From: Nostocoides sp. Soil756
GTDB taxonomy: Bacteria > Actinomycetota > Actinomycetes > Actinomycetales > Dermatophilaceae
Assembly (NCBI RefSeq): GCF_001428065.1
Contig: NZ_LMSE01000002.1
Location: forward strand, 729,690-793,689
Reading direction: 5' to 3'
DNA length: 64,000 nucleotides
This document shows positions 1-9,704 of this stretch, one piece after another. The notes under the pieces were generated by a model that saw nothing but the letters and a program-made list of their open reading frames with translations, was not told where the DNA came from and made no database searches. Numbering within the stretch: position 1 is the stretch's first letter; each line of letters starts with the position of its first letter. The translations under genes and the position numbers were made by a program.

Positions 1-174
1 GGTGACGGCCTCGAAGCCCGCGACCGCCCGCGCGACCGCCGACCAGGTGCGGTACGCGTCCTCGGCCTCCTCCGGGGTGTCGCCGAGCGTGTAGCCGGCG
101 GTCGGCCACGCCATCCAGGTGCGCTCGTGCGGTGCCCACTCCGCCGGCATCCGCCGGGCGCCGGTGCCCTCCAC
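1..174 (-). CDS. aguA: Agmatine deiminase, N-terminal part (runs off window)
   Basis: Only the first 58 codons lie in the window; the gene continues beyond base 1. The reverse-strand reading contains the agmatine deiminase N-terminal signature MPAEWAPHERTWMAWP. AguA hydrolyses agmatine to N-carbamoylputrescine in the cytoplasm. The GTG at 174 is preferred over the ATG at 150 because a GGGGAG ribosome-binding site lies just before it and family members usually carry about eight residues ahead of MPAEW. The gene starts 3 nt after the stop of the N-carbamoylputrescine amidase gene on the same strand, so the two consecutive steps of the pathway form one operon. The catalytic cysteine lies outside the window. 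Confidence 0.85.
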   Translation of the reverse strand, partial: MEGTGARRMPAEWAPHERTWMAWPTAGYTLGDTPEEAEDAYRTWSAVARAVAGFEAVT

Positions 175-176
175 CG

Positions 177-1145
177 CTACTCCCCGCGCCGGTGCTCGGC
201 CCGCACCGGCTCGGCCAGGACGCCGTACGCATCGGGCCGGCGGGTGGCCAGGAACGGGAAGAGGGCGAGCCAGTCGTCGCGCTGGGCCAGGTCGAGGTCG
301 GCGACCAGCACCGCGCTCTCGTCGCGCGGGGCCCGCACCAGGACGCGGCCGTAGGGGTCGGCGATGAACGAGGAGCCGTAGAACGTGATGAGGCCCTCGG
401 TGCCGTAGCGGTTGGGGACCACCACGAAGACGCCGCTGGCGATGGCGTGCCCGACGATGGTGTGCTCCCACAGCGGGCGGGTGTCGAAGTCGGGGTGGTC
501 GGGCTCGGAGCCGATGGCCGTCGGGTAGGCGAGCACCTGCGCGCCGCCGAGGCTGTAGGCGCGGGCCACCTCGGGGAACCACTCGTCCCAGCAGGTCGGC
601 AGCCCCACCCGCATCCCGAGTTCGTCGAGGGCGTACACCGGGAAGGCGTCCTCGGGCGGCCCCGGGCGGAAGTACTTGTCCTCGTAGTAGCCGGCCGTCA
701 CCGGGATGTGCGTCTTGCGGGTGCGCCCGACCAGCGTGCCGTCGGGCGCGACGAGCACGGCCGAGTTGAAGCCCAGGCCGTCGTCGGTGCCGTCGGGGGC
801 GCCGGCCTTCTCGTAGAGGCTGGCGTGCACGTAGGCGCCGGTGGCCGTGGCGGCCTCCCGGGCCAGCGCCACGGTTGGCCCGTCCTCGAGCGACTCGGCG
901 GTGACGTCGGGGCGCCCGCTCGGCAGGGTGTCGGCCGGGTAGCGCGACAGGGTGAGCTCGGGGAGGAAGACGACCCGGGCCCCGGCGTCGGCGGCGGTGC
1001 GGATGCCGTCGAGCAGCGTCGCGCGCAGCCGGTCGGCGTCCTCGTCCCACGCGTGCTGGACCAGCCCGACGCGCACCGGCGCGTCCTTCGGCTCGTGGAC
1101 CCGGGCGAGCGACGGCGGGACCCCGTCGGCGGTGATGAGGCGCAT
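177..1145 (-). CDS. aguB: N-carbamoylputrescine amidase
   Basis: A nitrilase-superfamily carbon-nitrogen hydrolase of 322 residues. It should cleave N-carbamoylputrescine to putrescine, CO2 and ammonia. The Glu-Lys-Cys triad is visible: E63 in FLPEL, K144 in RKTHIP and C185 in GLPTCWDEWFPE, the last being typical of the plant/bacterial AguB group. The partner gene aguA follows 2 nt downstream, which supports putrescine synthesis over a general nitrilase role. The reading frame stays open upstream to about 1400, but the ATG at 1145 is chosen because a -10-like CATACT (1153-1158, reverse strand) ends 7 nt before it and because the upstream extension overlaps the divergent DUF3046 gene. Confidence 0.88.
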   Translation of the reverse strand: MRLITADGVPPSLARVHEPKDAPVRVGLVQHAWDEDADRLRATLLDGIRTAADAGARVVFLPELTLSRYPADTLPSGRPDVTAESLEDGPTVALAREAATATGAYVHASLYEKAGAPDGTDDGLGFNSAVLVAPDGTLVGRTRKTHIPVTAGYYEDKYFRPGPPEDAFPVYALDELGMRVGLPTCWDEWFPEVARAYSLGGAQVLAYPTAIGSEPDHPDFDTRPLWEHTIVGHAIASGVFVVVPNRYGTEGLITFYGSSFIADPYGRVLVRAPRDESAVLVADLDLAQRDDWLALFPFLATRRPDAYGVLAEPVRAEHRRGE

Positions 1146-1205
1146 GCCGGTCAGTATGCCGTCCGTCCCGGTAGGGGCGTCAGCGGTGGCGTCTACCATC
1201 GGGCC

Positions 1206-1430
1206 GTGCGACATTCGAAGTTCTGGGAGCTCATGGCCGGCGAGTTCGGCGCCGCCTACGCGCCCACCCTCGCGCGCTCGCACGTGCTCGCCGCCCTCGG
1301 GGGTCGCACCCCCGACGAGGCGCTGCGCTCCGGGATGTCCCCGCGCGAGGTGTGGGAGGCCCTGTGCGAGGACCAGGACGTCCCCGAGAGCCGGCGGCAC
1401 GGCCTCGACCCGGCGCCTCGCCGGCCCTGA
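1206..1430 (+). CDS. DUF3046 family protein
   Basis: A 74-residue protein matching the actinobacterial DUF3046 family, which typically sits near recA. Visible hallmarks are the N-terminal VRHSKFWELM segment and the GMSPREVWEALCEDQDVPE segment. Function is unknown. The GTG start is preceded by the hexamer TACCAT (1194-1199) ending 6 nt before it, with no Shine-Dalgarno sequence, so the mRNA is probably leaderless. It diverges from aguB; the two start codons are 61 bp apart and the promoters must lie side by side. Confidence 0.85.
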   Translation: MRHSKFWELMAGEFGAAYAPTLARSHVLAALGGRTPDEALRSGMSPREVWEALCEDQDVPESRRHGLDPAPRRP

Positions 1431-1504
1431 CCCCCGACGCGGCGGTCGGCGGGCCGGGCGATAACCCGTGGCCGGTGTCGGCGCGCTGGTCTAGGTTCCT
1501 GCTC

Positions 1505-2431
1505 GTGGATGACGTGCTGCTGCGCGCCCGGGGGCTGCGCAAGACCTTCGGCGACTTCGTGGCCGTCGACGGCATCGACGTCGAGGTCCGGCGCGGCGAG
1601 GCCTTCGGGTTCCTCGGGCCCAACGGCGCCGGCAAGTCCTCGACGATGAAGATGGTCGGCTGCGTCTCGCCGGTCTCCGGCGGCGAGCTCAGCATCCTCG
1701 GCCTCGACCCCGCCACCGACGGCGCGGCCATCCGGGCCCGGCTGGGCGTGTGCCCGCAGCAGGACATGCTCGACGAGGACCTGTCGGTCGAGGAGAACCT
1801 CTGGGTCTACGGCCGGTTCTTCGGCCTCTCCAAGCGCGAGGTGCGCGCCCGGGCCGAGGAGCTGCTCGAGTTCGCGCAGCTCACCGAGCGCCGCCACGAC
1901 CGGGTCGAGCCGCTCTCGGGCGGGATGAAGCGCCGGCTCACCATCGCCCGGGCGCTGGTCAACAACCCCGAGGTCCTGCTCCTCGACGAGCCGACCACCG
2001 GTCTCGACCCGCAGGCGCGCCACGTCCTCTGGGACCGGCTCTACCGCCTCAAGCGCGACGGCGTCACCCTCATCATCACCACGCACTACATGGACGAGGC
2101 CGAGCAGCTCTGCGACCGGCTCGTCGTCATGGACCACGGGCGCATCGTCGCCGAGGGGAGCCCGCGCGAGCTCATCGACCGGCACTCCACCCGTGAGGTG
2201 GTCGAGCTGCGCTTCCCCGTCGACGAGCAGGAGCGCCACGTCGAGGCGGCCCGCGCCGTCGCCGACCGGGTCGAGGTGCTGCCCGACCGGCTGCTCGTCT
2301 ACACCGCCGACGGCGACGACGCGCTGGCCGCCCTGCACGGGCGCGGCATCCAGCCGCTGTCGGCCCTGGTGCGCCGGTCGACCCTCGAGGACGTCTTCCT
2401 CCACCTCACCGGCCGGACCCTGGTCGACTGA
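1505..2431 (+). CDS. ABC-2 type exporter, ATP-binding subunit
   Basis: A 308-residue ABC ATPase of the DrrA/NodI-like export class. Walker A GPNGAGKS is at residues 38-45, the signature LSGGM at 137-141 and Walker B LLLDEP at 158-163. A C-terminal extension of about 90 residues is typical of these exporters. The hexamer TAGGTT (1492-1497) ends 7 nt before the GTG, suggesting a leaderless transcript. The stop overlaps the start of the first permease gene (TGATG), and a second permease follows with a GTGA overlap. The three genes thus encode a heteromeric exporter resembling NodIJ, with one ATPase and two different permeases. The substrate cannot be told from sequence. Confidence 0.9.
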   Translation: MDDVLLRARGLRKTFGDFVAVDGIDVEVRRGEAFGFLGPNGAGKSSTMKMVGCVSPVSGGELSILGLDPATDGAAIRARLGVCPQQDMLDEDLSVEENLWVYGRFFGLSKREVRARAEELLEFAQLTERRHDRVEPLSGGMKRRLTIARALVNNPEVLLLDEPTTGLDPQARHVLWDRLYRLKRDGVTLIITTHYMDEAEQLCDRLVVMDHGRIVAEGSPRELIDRHSTREVVELRFPVDEQERHVEAARAVADRVEVLPDRLLVYTADGDDALAALHGRGIQPLSALVRRSTLEDVFLHLTGRTLVD

Positions 2432-3288
2432 TGTCGCTCGTCCCGCCCCCGACCGCCCCGACCGCCGACGCCGGGGGCAGCGGGCGTCTGGCGGCCGGGC
2501 CGCGGCGTCCCCTGGGGCGCGGGGAGCGCGTGGCGGCGGCGATGGCGCACCACGTCCTGGTCTACCGACGCACCTGGCGCGGCTCGGTCATCAGCCGGTT
2601 CCTGTCGCCGCTGTTCTTCCTGGCTGCGCTGGGCCTGGGCCTGGGCTCCCTGGTCGATGCCGGCAGCGGCGGGGTCGGGCAGCAGTCCTACCTGCAGTTC
2701 GTCGTACCCGGGATCATCGCCTACCAGGGGGCGCTGCTCGGGTTCGGCGACGCCACCTACCCGGTGCTCGGCTACATCAAGTGGAACCGCATGTACTCGG
2801 CCACGCTGGCGACGCCGCTGGGCGTCACCGACGTGCTGGTCGGTCACCTCACCGTCCTGGCCGCGAACCTGGCCGTCGCGACCGCCGTCTTCGTCGCGGT
2901 GGCCGCGCTGTTCGGGGCCTTCGCCTCCTGGTGGGTGCTGCTGGCGGTGCCCGTGGGGATGCTCACCGGCCTCGCCTTCGCGGTGCCCACGTTCGCGGTC
3001 AGCGCCACCATCCTCACCGACAACGTCTTCGGCGTCCTCTACCGCTTCGTGCTCACCCCGGTCCTGCTCTTCTCGGGCACCTTCTTCCCGCTGGAGCAGC
3101 TGCCCGGTTGGCTCCGGCCCGTCGCGTGGGTCACCCCGCTGTGGCACGGGGTCGTCCTGGCGCGGGCCGCCGCCGCGGGGGAGTGGCCCGGGGCGGTGGG
3201 GCTGGTGCACCTCGGGGTCATCGCCCTCTTCATCGGGGTCGGCTGGGTCGTGGCCCACCGTGCGTTCACCCGGCGGCTGCTGTCGTGA
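2431..3288 (+). CDS. ABC-2 type exporter permease (NodJ-like)
   Basis: A 285-residue integral membrane protein with about six hydrophobic segments and an ABC2_membrane layout. The segment LLFSGTFFPLEQLP, followed by WVTPLWHGVVLAR, is characteristic of NodJ-type permeases. The first 45 residues are a Pro/Gly-rich cytoplasmic tail. It overlaps the ATPase gene by one base upstream and the second permease gene by four bases downstream, so the three are translationally coupled. It should form half of the membrane channel for the ATPase encoded at 1505-2431. Confidence 0.88.
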   Translation: MSLVPPPTAPTADAGGSGRLAAGPRRPLGRGERVAAAMAHHVLVYRRTWRGSVISRFLSPLFFLAALGLGLGSLVDAGSGGVGQQSYLQFVVPGIIAYQGALLGFGDATYPVLGYIKWNRMYSATLATPLGVTDVLVGHLTVLAANLAVATAVFVAVAALFGAFASWWVLLAVPVGMLTGLAFAVPTFAVSATILTDNVFGVLYRFVLTPVLLFSGTFFPLEQLPGWLRPVAWVTPLWHGVVLARAAAAGEWPGAVGLVHLGVIALFIGVGWVVAHRAFTRRLLS

Positions 3289-4103
3289 GCACCTCCGCGC
3301 CCCCGCGCCGGGGCCCGCGCGTCCTGCCGTTCCCGGCGGCGGCAGGGCTGGCCCGCTTCGTCGTCGCCCGCAACGCCACCGCCTTCCGGCGGGCCTGGGT
3401 GCTGCTGCTCAGCGGCTTCGTCGAGCCGGTGTTCTACCTGTTCTCGCTGGGCGTCGGGCTCGGCGCCCTGATCGGCCGGGTCACCACCGACGGCGGCTCG
3501 GTCGTCGAGTACGCGGCTTTCGTCGCCCCGGGCCTGCTGGCCGCGTCGGCGATGAACGGGGCGATCTTCGACGCCACCTTCAACGTCTTCTTCAAGCTGC
3601 GCTACCAGCACCTGTACGACGCCATGCTCGCGACACCGATCGGCCCGCGCGACATCGCGGTCGGCGAGATCACCTGGTCGCTGCTGCGGGGTTCGCTCTA
3701 CTCGGGGATGTTCCTCGTCGTGGCGCTGGTCGCCGGCCTCGTGCGGTCCTGGTGGGCGCTGCTGGCGCTGCCGGCGGCGGTGCTCATCGGGCTGGCCTTC
3801 GGGGCGGTCGGGATGTTCACGACCACCTACCTGCGCTCGTGGCAGGACTTCGACTACGTGACCCTGGCCATCCAGCCGATGTTCCTGTTCTCCGCCACCT
3901 TCTTCCCGCTGAGCACCTACCCGGACGCCCTGCAGTGGCTGGTGCGGCTGACCCCGCTCTACCACGGGGTCGCGCTCGAGCGCGGCCTCATGCTGGGCGA
4001 GGTGTCGTGGGGGCTGCTGTGGCACGTCGCGTACCTGCTGGTGCTGGGCGTCGTGGGGGTCGTCGGCACCTCCCGGCGCATCGCCACGCTGCTGCTCACC
4101 TGA
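3285..4103 (+). CDS. ABC-2 type exporter permease (second subunit)
   Basis: A 272-residue membrane protein paralogous to the preceding permease. It carries the matching segment FLFSATFFPLSTYP followed by RLTPLYHGVALERG, and about six transmembrane segments. Start is the GTG in the GTGA overlap with the upstream gene. The two permeases are clearly related but not near-identical, which fits a heterodimeric channel. The operon ends here; recA follows after a 243-bp regulatory gap. Confidence 0.88.
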   Translation: MSTSAPPRRGPRVLPFPAAAGLARFVVARNATAFRRAWVLLLSGFVEPVFYLFSLGVGLGALIGRVTTDGGSVVEYAAFVAPGLLAASAMNGAIFDATFNVFFKLRYQHLYDAMLATPIGPRDIAVGEITWSLLRGSLYSGMFLVVALVAGLVRSWWALLALPAAVLIGLAFGAVGMFTTTYLRSWQDFDYVTLAIQPMFLFSATFFPLSTYPDALQWLVRLTPLYHGVALERGLMLGEVSWGLLWHVAYLLVLGVVGVVGTSRRIATLLLT

Positions 4104-4155
4104 GCGACCGGGCGGGGTCGGGTGTGTCGGCGTGTCGCGGCGCGTCGGCGCCACG

Positions 4156-4171
4156 TCGAACACGTGTTCGT
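4156..4171. promoter_or_regulatory. LexA-binding SOS box of recA
   Basis: TCGAACACGTGTTCGT matches the actinobacterial/Gram-positive LexA operator (TCGAAC-N4-GTTCGA) with one deviation, and CGAACACGTGTTCG within it is a perfect palindrome. It lies 176 bp before the recA start. A TACGCT hexamer at 4173-4178 immediately downstream could be the -10 element of the controlled promoter, which would place the operator over the promoter spacer. The rest of the 243-bp gap (4104-4346) shows no ORF I can support. Confidence 0.88.
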
Positions 4172-4346
4172 CTACGCTCGTCCACAGGTGGCGGTTCCGG
4201 CCGCACCCGTCCACAGGCCCCACGGCGGCCCGTGACGGCTGTCGGTGCCTCCACCTAGCGTCTGACCAGACCTCGCGACGAGACCGACTGCGGGAGCTGG
4301 TCGCCGGTGGACGCGATCGATGACGACACGAAGGAACAGGTGTGAC

Positions 4347-5450
4347 ATGGCTGGACCCAACGGATCTCGCGGCGCCGTCCTCACCGCCCCCGCGGTGAAC
4401 ACCAAGGGCAACGGTGGCGGTGAGCGCGACAAGGCCATCGCCTCGGTGATGGCCCAGATCGAGAAGCAGCACGGCAAGGGTGCGGTCATGCGCCTCGGCG
4501 ACGACGTCCGCCCGCCCATCGCCGTCATCCCCACGGGCTCCATCGCCCTCGACGTCGCGCTCGGCATCGGTGGCCTGCCCCGCGGTCGCGTCGTCGAGAT
4601 CTACGGCCCGGAGTCCTCCGGTAAGACGACCGTCGCGCTGCACGCGGTGGCCAACGCCCAGCGAGCCGGCGGCATCGCGGCCTTCATCGACGCCGAGCAC
4701 GCGCTCGACCCCGAGTACGCCAAGGCTCTCGGCGTCGACACCGACGCCCTGCTGGTCTCCCAGCCCGACACGGGGGAGCAGGCGCTCGAGATCGCCGACA
4801 TGCTGATCCGTTCCGGCGCCCTCGACATCATCGTCATCGACTCCGTCGCGGCTCTGGTGCCCCGGGCCGAGATCGAGGGCGAGATGGGCGACAGCCACGT
4901 CGGCCTCCAGGCCCGCCTGATGTCGCAGGCACTGCGCAAGATCACCGGTGCCCTCAACACCACCGGCACCACCGCGATCTTCATCAACCAGCTGCGCGAG
5001 AAGATCGGCGTGATGTTCGGCTCGCCCGAGACCACCACCGGTGGCAAGGCGCTGAAGTTCTACGCCTCGGTCCGTCTCGACGTCCGCCGCATCGAGACTC
5101 TCAAGGACGGCACCGACCCGGTCGGCAACCGCACCCGCTGCAAGGTCGTCAAGAACAAGGTGGCCCCGCCGTTCAAGCAGGCCGAGTTCGACATCCTCTA
5201 CGGGCAGGGGATCTCCCGCGAGGGCGGCCTCATCGACATGGGGGTCGACCACGGCTTCGTGCGCAAGGCCGGCGCTTGGTACACCTACGAGGGCGACCAG
5301 CTCGGCCAGGGCAAGGAGAACGCCCGCCAGTTCCTCAAGGACAACCCCGAGCTCGGCGTCGAGCTCGAGAAGAAGATCAAGGAGAAGCTCGGCATCGGGG
5401 TCCCGCGCCCCGAGGAGCCGGTCGCGGCTGACGTCGCCGTCGACTTCTGA
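4347..5450 (+). CDS. recA: Recombinase RecA
   Basis: A 367-residue RecA. It forms filaments on single-stranded DNA, drives strand exchange and triggers LexA self-cleavage. Walker A GPESSGKT is at residues 87-94, and [22 protein letters not shown] and [12 protein letters not shown] regions match the family. The frame is open to an ATG at 4320, but the start at 4347 is chosen because AAGGA and AGG lie 7-16 nt upstream and because the extra residues do not look like RecA. About 20 extra N-terminal residues precede the conserved core. No intein is present. recX follows 10 bp downstream. Confidence 0.97.
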   Translation: MAGPNGSRGAVLTAPAVNTKGNGGGERDKAIASVMAQIEKQHGKGAVMRLGDDVRPPIAVIPTGSIALDVALGIGGLPRGRVVEIYGPESSGKTTVALHAVANAQRAGGIAAFIDAEHALDPEYAKALGVDTDALLVSQPDTGEQALEIADMLIRSGALDIIVIDSVAALVPRAEIEGEMGDSHVGLQARLMSQALRKITGALNTTGTTAIFINQLREKIGVMFGSPETTTGGKALKFYASVRLDVRRIETLKDGTDPVGNRTRCKVVKNKVAPPFKQAEFDILYGQGISREGGLIDMGVDHGFVRKAGAWYTYEGDQLGQGKENARQFLKDNPELGVELEKKIKEKLGIGVPRPEEPVAADVAVDF

Positions 5451-5460
5451 GCCGAGCACC

Positions 5461-6090
5461 GTGGCGTTCGCTGACGGCACGGGCCCGCCGCCCTCCTGGG
5501 CGGCGGGGCCGGCCCCGTCCTCTCCCGCCCGCGCCCCGCGGTCGGGGGCCTCGGGCGCGCCGGCGCCGCCGGACCCCGAGGCCGACCCCCGCACCCGCGG
5601 TGACGCCGTCGACCCGCACGACTGGGCCCGTCAGATCGTCCTGCGCCAGCTGACGGCCGCACCGCGCAGCCGGGCCCAGCTCGCGCAGGCCCTGCGCCGC
5701 AAGCAGTGCCCCGACGAGGTCGCGACCGCGGTGCTCGACCGGATGGAGGAGGTCGGCCTCGTCGACGACGAGGCCTACGCCGGGATGCTCGTGCGCAGCC
5801 AGCAGGCCGGTCGCGGCCTGGCCCGGCGCGCGCTGCGCCGGGAGCTGCGCACGAAGGGGGTCGACGACGAGACGGCCCAGGCCGCCCTCGACGCGGTCGA
5901 TCCGCACGCCGAGGAGGAGCGCGCGCGCGAGCTCGTCGCCAAGAAGCTGCGCACCCTGCACGGCCTCGAGCCGGTGGTGCAGACCCGGCGCCTGGCCGGC
6001 CTGCTGGCGCGCAAGGGCTACGACGGCGAGCTGGCCATGCGAGTGGTCCGCGAGGCCGTGCGCGATGCCCCCGAGCACCGGCGAGACTGA
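5461..6090 (+). CDS. recX: Regulatory protein RecX
   Basis: A 209-residue RecX, which inhibits RecA filament extension and ATPase activity. The conserved region begins near residue 55 (DWARQIVLRQLTAAPRSRAQL) and contains the family motif DDEAYAGMLVRSQQAGRGLARRAL region and a C-terminal ARKGYDGELAMRVVREA. The first 50 residues are Pro/Ala-rich and probably disordered. The start is GTG, 10 bp after the recA stop, so co-transcription with recA is likely. Confidence 0.93.
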   Translation: MAFADGTGPPPSWAAGPAPSSPARAPRSGASGAPAPPDPEADPRTRGDAVDPHDWARQIVLRQLTAAPRSRAQLAQALRRKQCPDEVATAVLDRMEEVGLVDDEAYAGMLVRSQQAGRGLARRALRRELRTKGVDDETAQAALDAVDPHAEEERARELVAKKLRTLHGLEPVVQTRRLAGLLARKGYDGELAMRVVREAVRDAPEHRRD

Positions 6091-6206
6091 CGCCCCGGTG
6101 CGGTGCAGCCGGCTCGGCCCCGGAAAGCCGTGGCCGTTGTCGGGGGCCTCTCCTAGAGTTCCCTCAGGCGTCGAGACCCCGGCGCCGCGACAGGGAGGGG
6201 TGCACC

Positions 6207-7286
6207 GTGTCCGACGCGGTCCTGGCCGAAGGGCTCACGAAGGTCTACGGGAAGGGCGAGAGGCAGGTGCGCGCCCTCGACGGGCTCGACCTCACCGTCG
6301 CCGAGGGCACGGTGGTCGGCCTGCTGGGCCCCAACGGGGCGGGGAAGACGACCACCATCAAGGTCCTCACCACCTTGCTGGTCCCCGACGGAGGCCGGGC
6401 CCGGGTGCTGGGCACCGACGTCCTGGGGCACCCGGCGAAGGTCCGGTCCACCATCGGCGTCAGCGGCCAGTACGCCGCGGTCGACGAGTACCTCACCGGC
6501 TTCGAGAACCTCGACATGGTCGGGCGGCTCTACCACCTGGGCGCGAAGGCGTCGCGGGCGCGGGCGCGCGAGCTGCTCGAGCAGTTCGACCTCGCCGACG
6601 CCGCCGACCGCCAGGTCAAGGGGTACTCCGGCGGGATGCGCCGCCGGCTCGACCTCGCGGGCGCGCTGGTGGCCCACCCGCCGATCCTCTTCCTCGACGA
6701 GCCCACCACCGGCCTCGACCCGCGCTCGCGGCTCGGGATGTGGGCGGTCATCGGCGACCTCGTGCGCGCCGGCACCACGCTGCTGCTCACGACGCAGTAC
6801 CTCGAGGAGGCCGACCAGCTGGCCGACCGCATCGCCGTGATCGACCACGGCCGGGTCATCGCCGAAGGCACCGCCGACGAGCTCAAGGAGCAGGTGGGCG
6901 GTGAGCGGGTCGAGGTCGTGGTGGCTCACGAGGCCGACCTCGACCGGGCCCGCGAGGTGCTCTCGGGCGTCGGGATCGGCGCGCCGGTGCTCGAGCGCCG
7001 CGGGCGGCGCGTCACGGTGCCGGTCAGCGGCGGAGCGGGCGTCCTGGTCGAGGTCGTCCGCCGGCTCGACGACGCCTCTATCCCGGTCTCCGACCTCGCC
7101 CTGCGCCGGCCGACACTCGACGACGTGTTCCTCAGCCTCACCGGGCACGCCTCCGCGAGCCCCGACGACACCGACGCCGACGACACCGACGCCGGCGACG
7201 CGGGCGGCGAGCCGGGCGGCGTCGACGACAGCGCCTCGCGCCGCGCGGGCCCCGAACCCACCACCTCCGGAAAGGGCCGACGATGA
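6207..7286 (+). CDS. DrrA-type ABC exporter ATP-binding protein
   Basis: A 359-residue ABC ATPase of the daunorubicin-resistance (DrrA) class. Walker A GPNGAGKT is at residues 41-48, with YSGGMRRRLD as signature and LFLDEPTTGLDP as Walker B. The RPTLDDVFLSLTGH motif typical of DrrA C-termini occurs near residue 300. A strongly acidic Asp/Thr repeat tail follows. A GGGAGGGG ribosome-binding site ends 6 nt before the GTG start. The stop overlaps the following permease start (ATGA). DrrAB-type systems export drugs or lipids; the substrate here is unknown. Confidence 0.92.
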   Translation: MSDAVLAEGLTKVYGKGERQVRALDGLDLTVAEGTVVGLLGPNGAGKTTTIKVLTTLLVPDGGRARVLGTDVLGHPAKVRSTIGVSGQYAAVDEYLTGFENLDMVGRLYHLGAKASRARARELLEQFDLADAADRQVKGYSGGMRRRLDLAGALVAHPPILFLDEPTTGLDPRSRLGMWAVIGDLVRAGTTLLLTTQYLEEADQLADRIAVIDHGRVIAEGTADELKEQVGGERVEVVVAHEADLDRAREVLSGVGIGAPVLERRGRRVTVPVSGGAGVLVEVVRRLDDASIPVSDLALRRPTLDDVFLSLTGHASASPDDTDADDTDAGDAGGEPGGVDDSASRRAGPEPTTSGKGRR

Positions 7287-8092
7287 GCACCCTCGGTCAC
7301 ACCGTCGGCGACGCCGTCACGGTCACTCGGCGCAACCTCATCAAGATCAAGCGCGTCCCCGACCTGCTGGTCTTCACGACGCTGTCGCCGATCATGTTCG
7401 TCCTGCTCTTCGCCTACGTCTTCGGCGGCGCCATCGGGTCGCAGAACACCGGCGTCGACTACAAGGAGTTCCTCATCGCGGGGATCTTCGCCCAGACCGT
7501 GGTGTTCGGCAGCACCTTCACCGGCTTCAGCCTGGCCGAGGACCTGCAGAAGGGCGTCATCGACCGCTTCCGCACCCTGCCGATGGCGCCGTCGGCGATG
7601 CTCTTCGGGCGCACCCTGTCCGATGTCGTCAACAACGTCATCAGCCTCGTCGTCATGGGCCTGACCGGCCTCCTGGTCGGGTGGCGGATCCGCAGCAACC
7701 CGCTCGACGCCCTGGCCGGGGCGTTGGTGCTGCTGTTCTTCGCCTACGCGATCTCCTGGATCATGGCCTACGTCGGGCTCATCGTGCGCACCCCGGAGGT
7801 CGTCAACAACGCGAGCTTCATCGTGATCTTCCCGTTGACCTTCATCGCCAACACCTTCGTCAGCCCCGAGTCGCTGCCCACCGTGCTGCGGGTCTTCGCC
7901 TACTGGAACCCGGTCTCGAGCGTGACCCAGTCCGCGCGCGAGCTCTTCGGCAACACCAACCCGGCGTTCCCGCCGCCGGAGGTGTGGCCGCTGCAGCACC
8001 CGGTGCTGTACTCGCTGCTGTGGTCGGTGGCGGTGCTGGTGGTCTTCGTGCCCCTGTCGATCCGGCAGTACCAGCGCACCACCTCGCGCTGA
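7283..8092 (+). CDS. DrrB-type ABC-2 exporter permease
   Basis: A 269-residue integral membrane protein of the DrrB/ABC-2 permease family with about six transmembrane segments. The loop [18 protein letters not shown] and the [17 protein letters not shown] segment near the end are family signatures. It overlaps the ATPase gene by four bases and forms the membrane half of that exporter. No other genes appear to belong to the unit; the next gene (miaB) has its own promoter-like TACCCT hexamer at 8157-8162. Confidence 0.92.
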   Translation: MSTLGHTVGDAVTVTRRNLIKIKRVPDLLVFTTLSPIMFVLLFAYVFGGAIGSQNTGVDYKEFLIAGIFAQTVVFGSTFTGFSLAEDLQKGVIDRFRTLPMAPSAMLFGRTLSDVVNNVISLVVMGLTGLLVGWRIRSNPLDALAGALVLLFFAYAISWIMAYVGLIVRTPEVVNNASFIVIFPLTFIANTFVSPESLPTVLRVFAYWNPVSSVTQSARELFGNTNPAFPPPEVWPLQHPVLYSLLWSVAVLVVFVPLSIRQYQRTTSR

Positions 8093-8171
8093 CCCGTCGA
8101 GGGTCCCGGCGCCGCCCGCGGCGGCGGGTGCGTTTCGCCGCGCCGTCGGGCCCGCCTACCCTGGAGCGGCC

Positions 8172-9689
8172 ATGACTGCAGCCAAGACCTACGACGTGCG
8201 CACCCACGGGTGCCAGATGAACGTCCACGACTCCGAGCGCCTGGCGGGCCTCCTCGAGACCGCCGGCTACGTCGACCTCGCGAGCATCCCGGCCGGTGAG
8301 CGCCCCGACGTCGCCGACGTCGTCGTGTTCAACACCTGTGCGGTGCGCGAGAACGCCGACAACAAGCTCTACGGCAACCTCGGCCAGCTCCGCCCGGCCA
8401 AGACCGCCAACCCCGACCTCCAGATCGCCGTCGGGGGCTGCATGGCCCAGAAGGACCGCGAGACCATCGTGGCGCGGGCGCCCTGGGTCGACGTCGTGTT
8501 CGGCACCCACAACATCGGCAGCCTCCCGGCCCTGCTCGACCGCGCCCGGCACAACAAGCGGGCCGAGGTCGAGATCCTCGAGTCGCTCGAGACCTTCCCC
8601 TCCACCCTGCCCACCCGGCGCGACTCGGCGTTCGCGGGCTGGGTGTCGATCTCGGTGGGCTGCAACAACACCTGCACCTTCTGCATCGTGCCGAGCCTGC
8701 GTGGCAAGGAGCAGGACCGGCGGCCGGGCGAGATCCTGGCCGAGATCGAGGCCCTCGTGGCGCAGGGGGTGCTCGAGGTCACCCTGCTGGGGCAGAACGT
8801 CAACACCTACGGCGTCGAGTTCGGCGACCGGCTGGCCTTCGGCAAGCTGCTGCGGGCCTGCGGCGACATCGAGGGCCTCGAGCGGGTCCGCTTCACCAGC
8901 CCGCACCCGGCCGCGTTCACCGACGACGTCATCGCCGCCATGGCCGAAACCCCCAACGTCATGCCGAGCCTGCACATGCCGTTGCAGTCCGGCTCCGACC
9001 GCGTGCTCAAGGCGATGCGGCGCTCCTACCGCAGCGAGAAGTTCCTCGGCATCATCGACAAGGTCCGCGCGGCCATCCCCGACGCCGCCATCACCACCGA
9101 CCTCATCGTGGGCTTCCCCGGCGAGACCGAGGAGGACTTCGCCGAGACGCTGCGGGTGGTCGAGGCCTCCCGGTTCTCCAGCGCCTTCACCTTCCAGTAC
9201 TCCATCCGGCCCGGCACCCCGGCCGCGACGATGCCCGACCAAGTGCCCAAGGCCGTGGTGCAGGAGCGCTTCGACCGGCTCATCGCGCTCCAGGAGCGGG
9301 TGTCGTGGGCGGGCAACCGTGAGGTCGAGGGTCGTGAGGTCGAGGTCCTGGTCGCACCGGGCGAGGGCCGCAAGGACGGCGAGACCTCGCGGATGAGCGG
9401 GCGGGCCCGCGACAACCGGCTGGTGCACTTCGCCGTGCCCGACGGCGCCGAGCGTCCGCGTCCCGGCGACGTCGTCACGGTGGCCGTCACCTACGGGGCG
9501 CCGCACCACCTCGTCGCCGACAGCGGCGTCGCCGGTGGGGTCTACGGGGTCCGGCGCACCCGCGGGGGCGAGGCATGGGAGTCGCTGCAAGGGGCGGCGG
9601 TGCCGGGCAAGCCGGCGGTGTCGCTCGGGATGCCCGCGGTCGGGCGCCCCGCGGCAGCGGCGGTGTCGGCGCCGTCCTGCGCGCTCTGA
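8172..9689 (+). CDS. miaB: tRNA-2-methylthio-N6-dimethylallyladenosine synthase MiaB
   Basis: A 505-residue methylthiotransferase that adds the methylthio group to i6A37 of tRNA. The N-terminal UPF0004 domain has cysteines 14, 56 and 90 for the auxiliary Fe-S cluster, and the radical-SAM motif is C164-N-N-T-C168-T-F-C171. A TRAM domain follows near residue 390. The last 45 residues are Gly/Ala-rich and not conserved. The i6A37 substrate is made by MiaA, encoded 1.3 kb downstream, an arrangement usual in actinobacteria. GGAGCGG precedes the ATG. Confidence 0.95.
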   Translation: MTAAKTYDVRTHGCQMNVHDSERLAGLLETAGYVDLASIPAGERPDVADVVVFNTCAVRENADNKLYGNLGQLRPAKTANPDLQIAVGGCMAQKDRETIVARAPWVDVVFGTHNIGSLPALLDRARHNKRAEVEILESLETFPSTLPTRRDSAFAGWVSISVGCNNTCTFCIVPSLRGKEQDRRPGEILAEIEALVAQGVLEVTLLGQNVNTYGVEFGDRLAFGKLLRACGDIEGLERVRFTSPHPAAFTDDVIAAMAETPNVMPSLHMPLQSGSDRVLKAMRRSYRSEKFLGIIDKVRAAIPDAAITTDLIVGFPGETEEDFAETLRVVEASRFSSAFTFQYSIRPGTPAATMPDQVPKAVVQERFDRLIALQERVSWAGNREVEGREVEVLVAPGEGRKDGETSRMSGRARDNRLVHFAVPDGAERPRPGDVVTVAVTYGAPHHLVADSGVAGGVYGVRRTRGGEAWESLQGAAVPGKPAVSLGMPAVGRPAAAAVSAPSCAL

Positions 9690-9704
9690 GCGCGCGGGTG
9701 CGGG

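Noticed and set aside
3039-5594. Very long reverse-strand ORF opposite recA and an ABC permease
   Set aside because: It is antisense to confidently identified genes, has low-complexity composition typical of GC-rich shadow frames and matches no family.
1505-8092. recA flanked by two exporters as one drug-resistance system
   Set aside because: The two exporters belong to different subclasses, have separate promoters, and recA carries its own LexA-controlled promoter; no biosynthetic genes accompany them.
9672-9697. GCGCGC inverted repeat over the miaB stop as a terminator
   Set aside because: The arms are only six base pairs with no U-tract, and such alternating GC repeats are expected by chance at this GC content.
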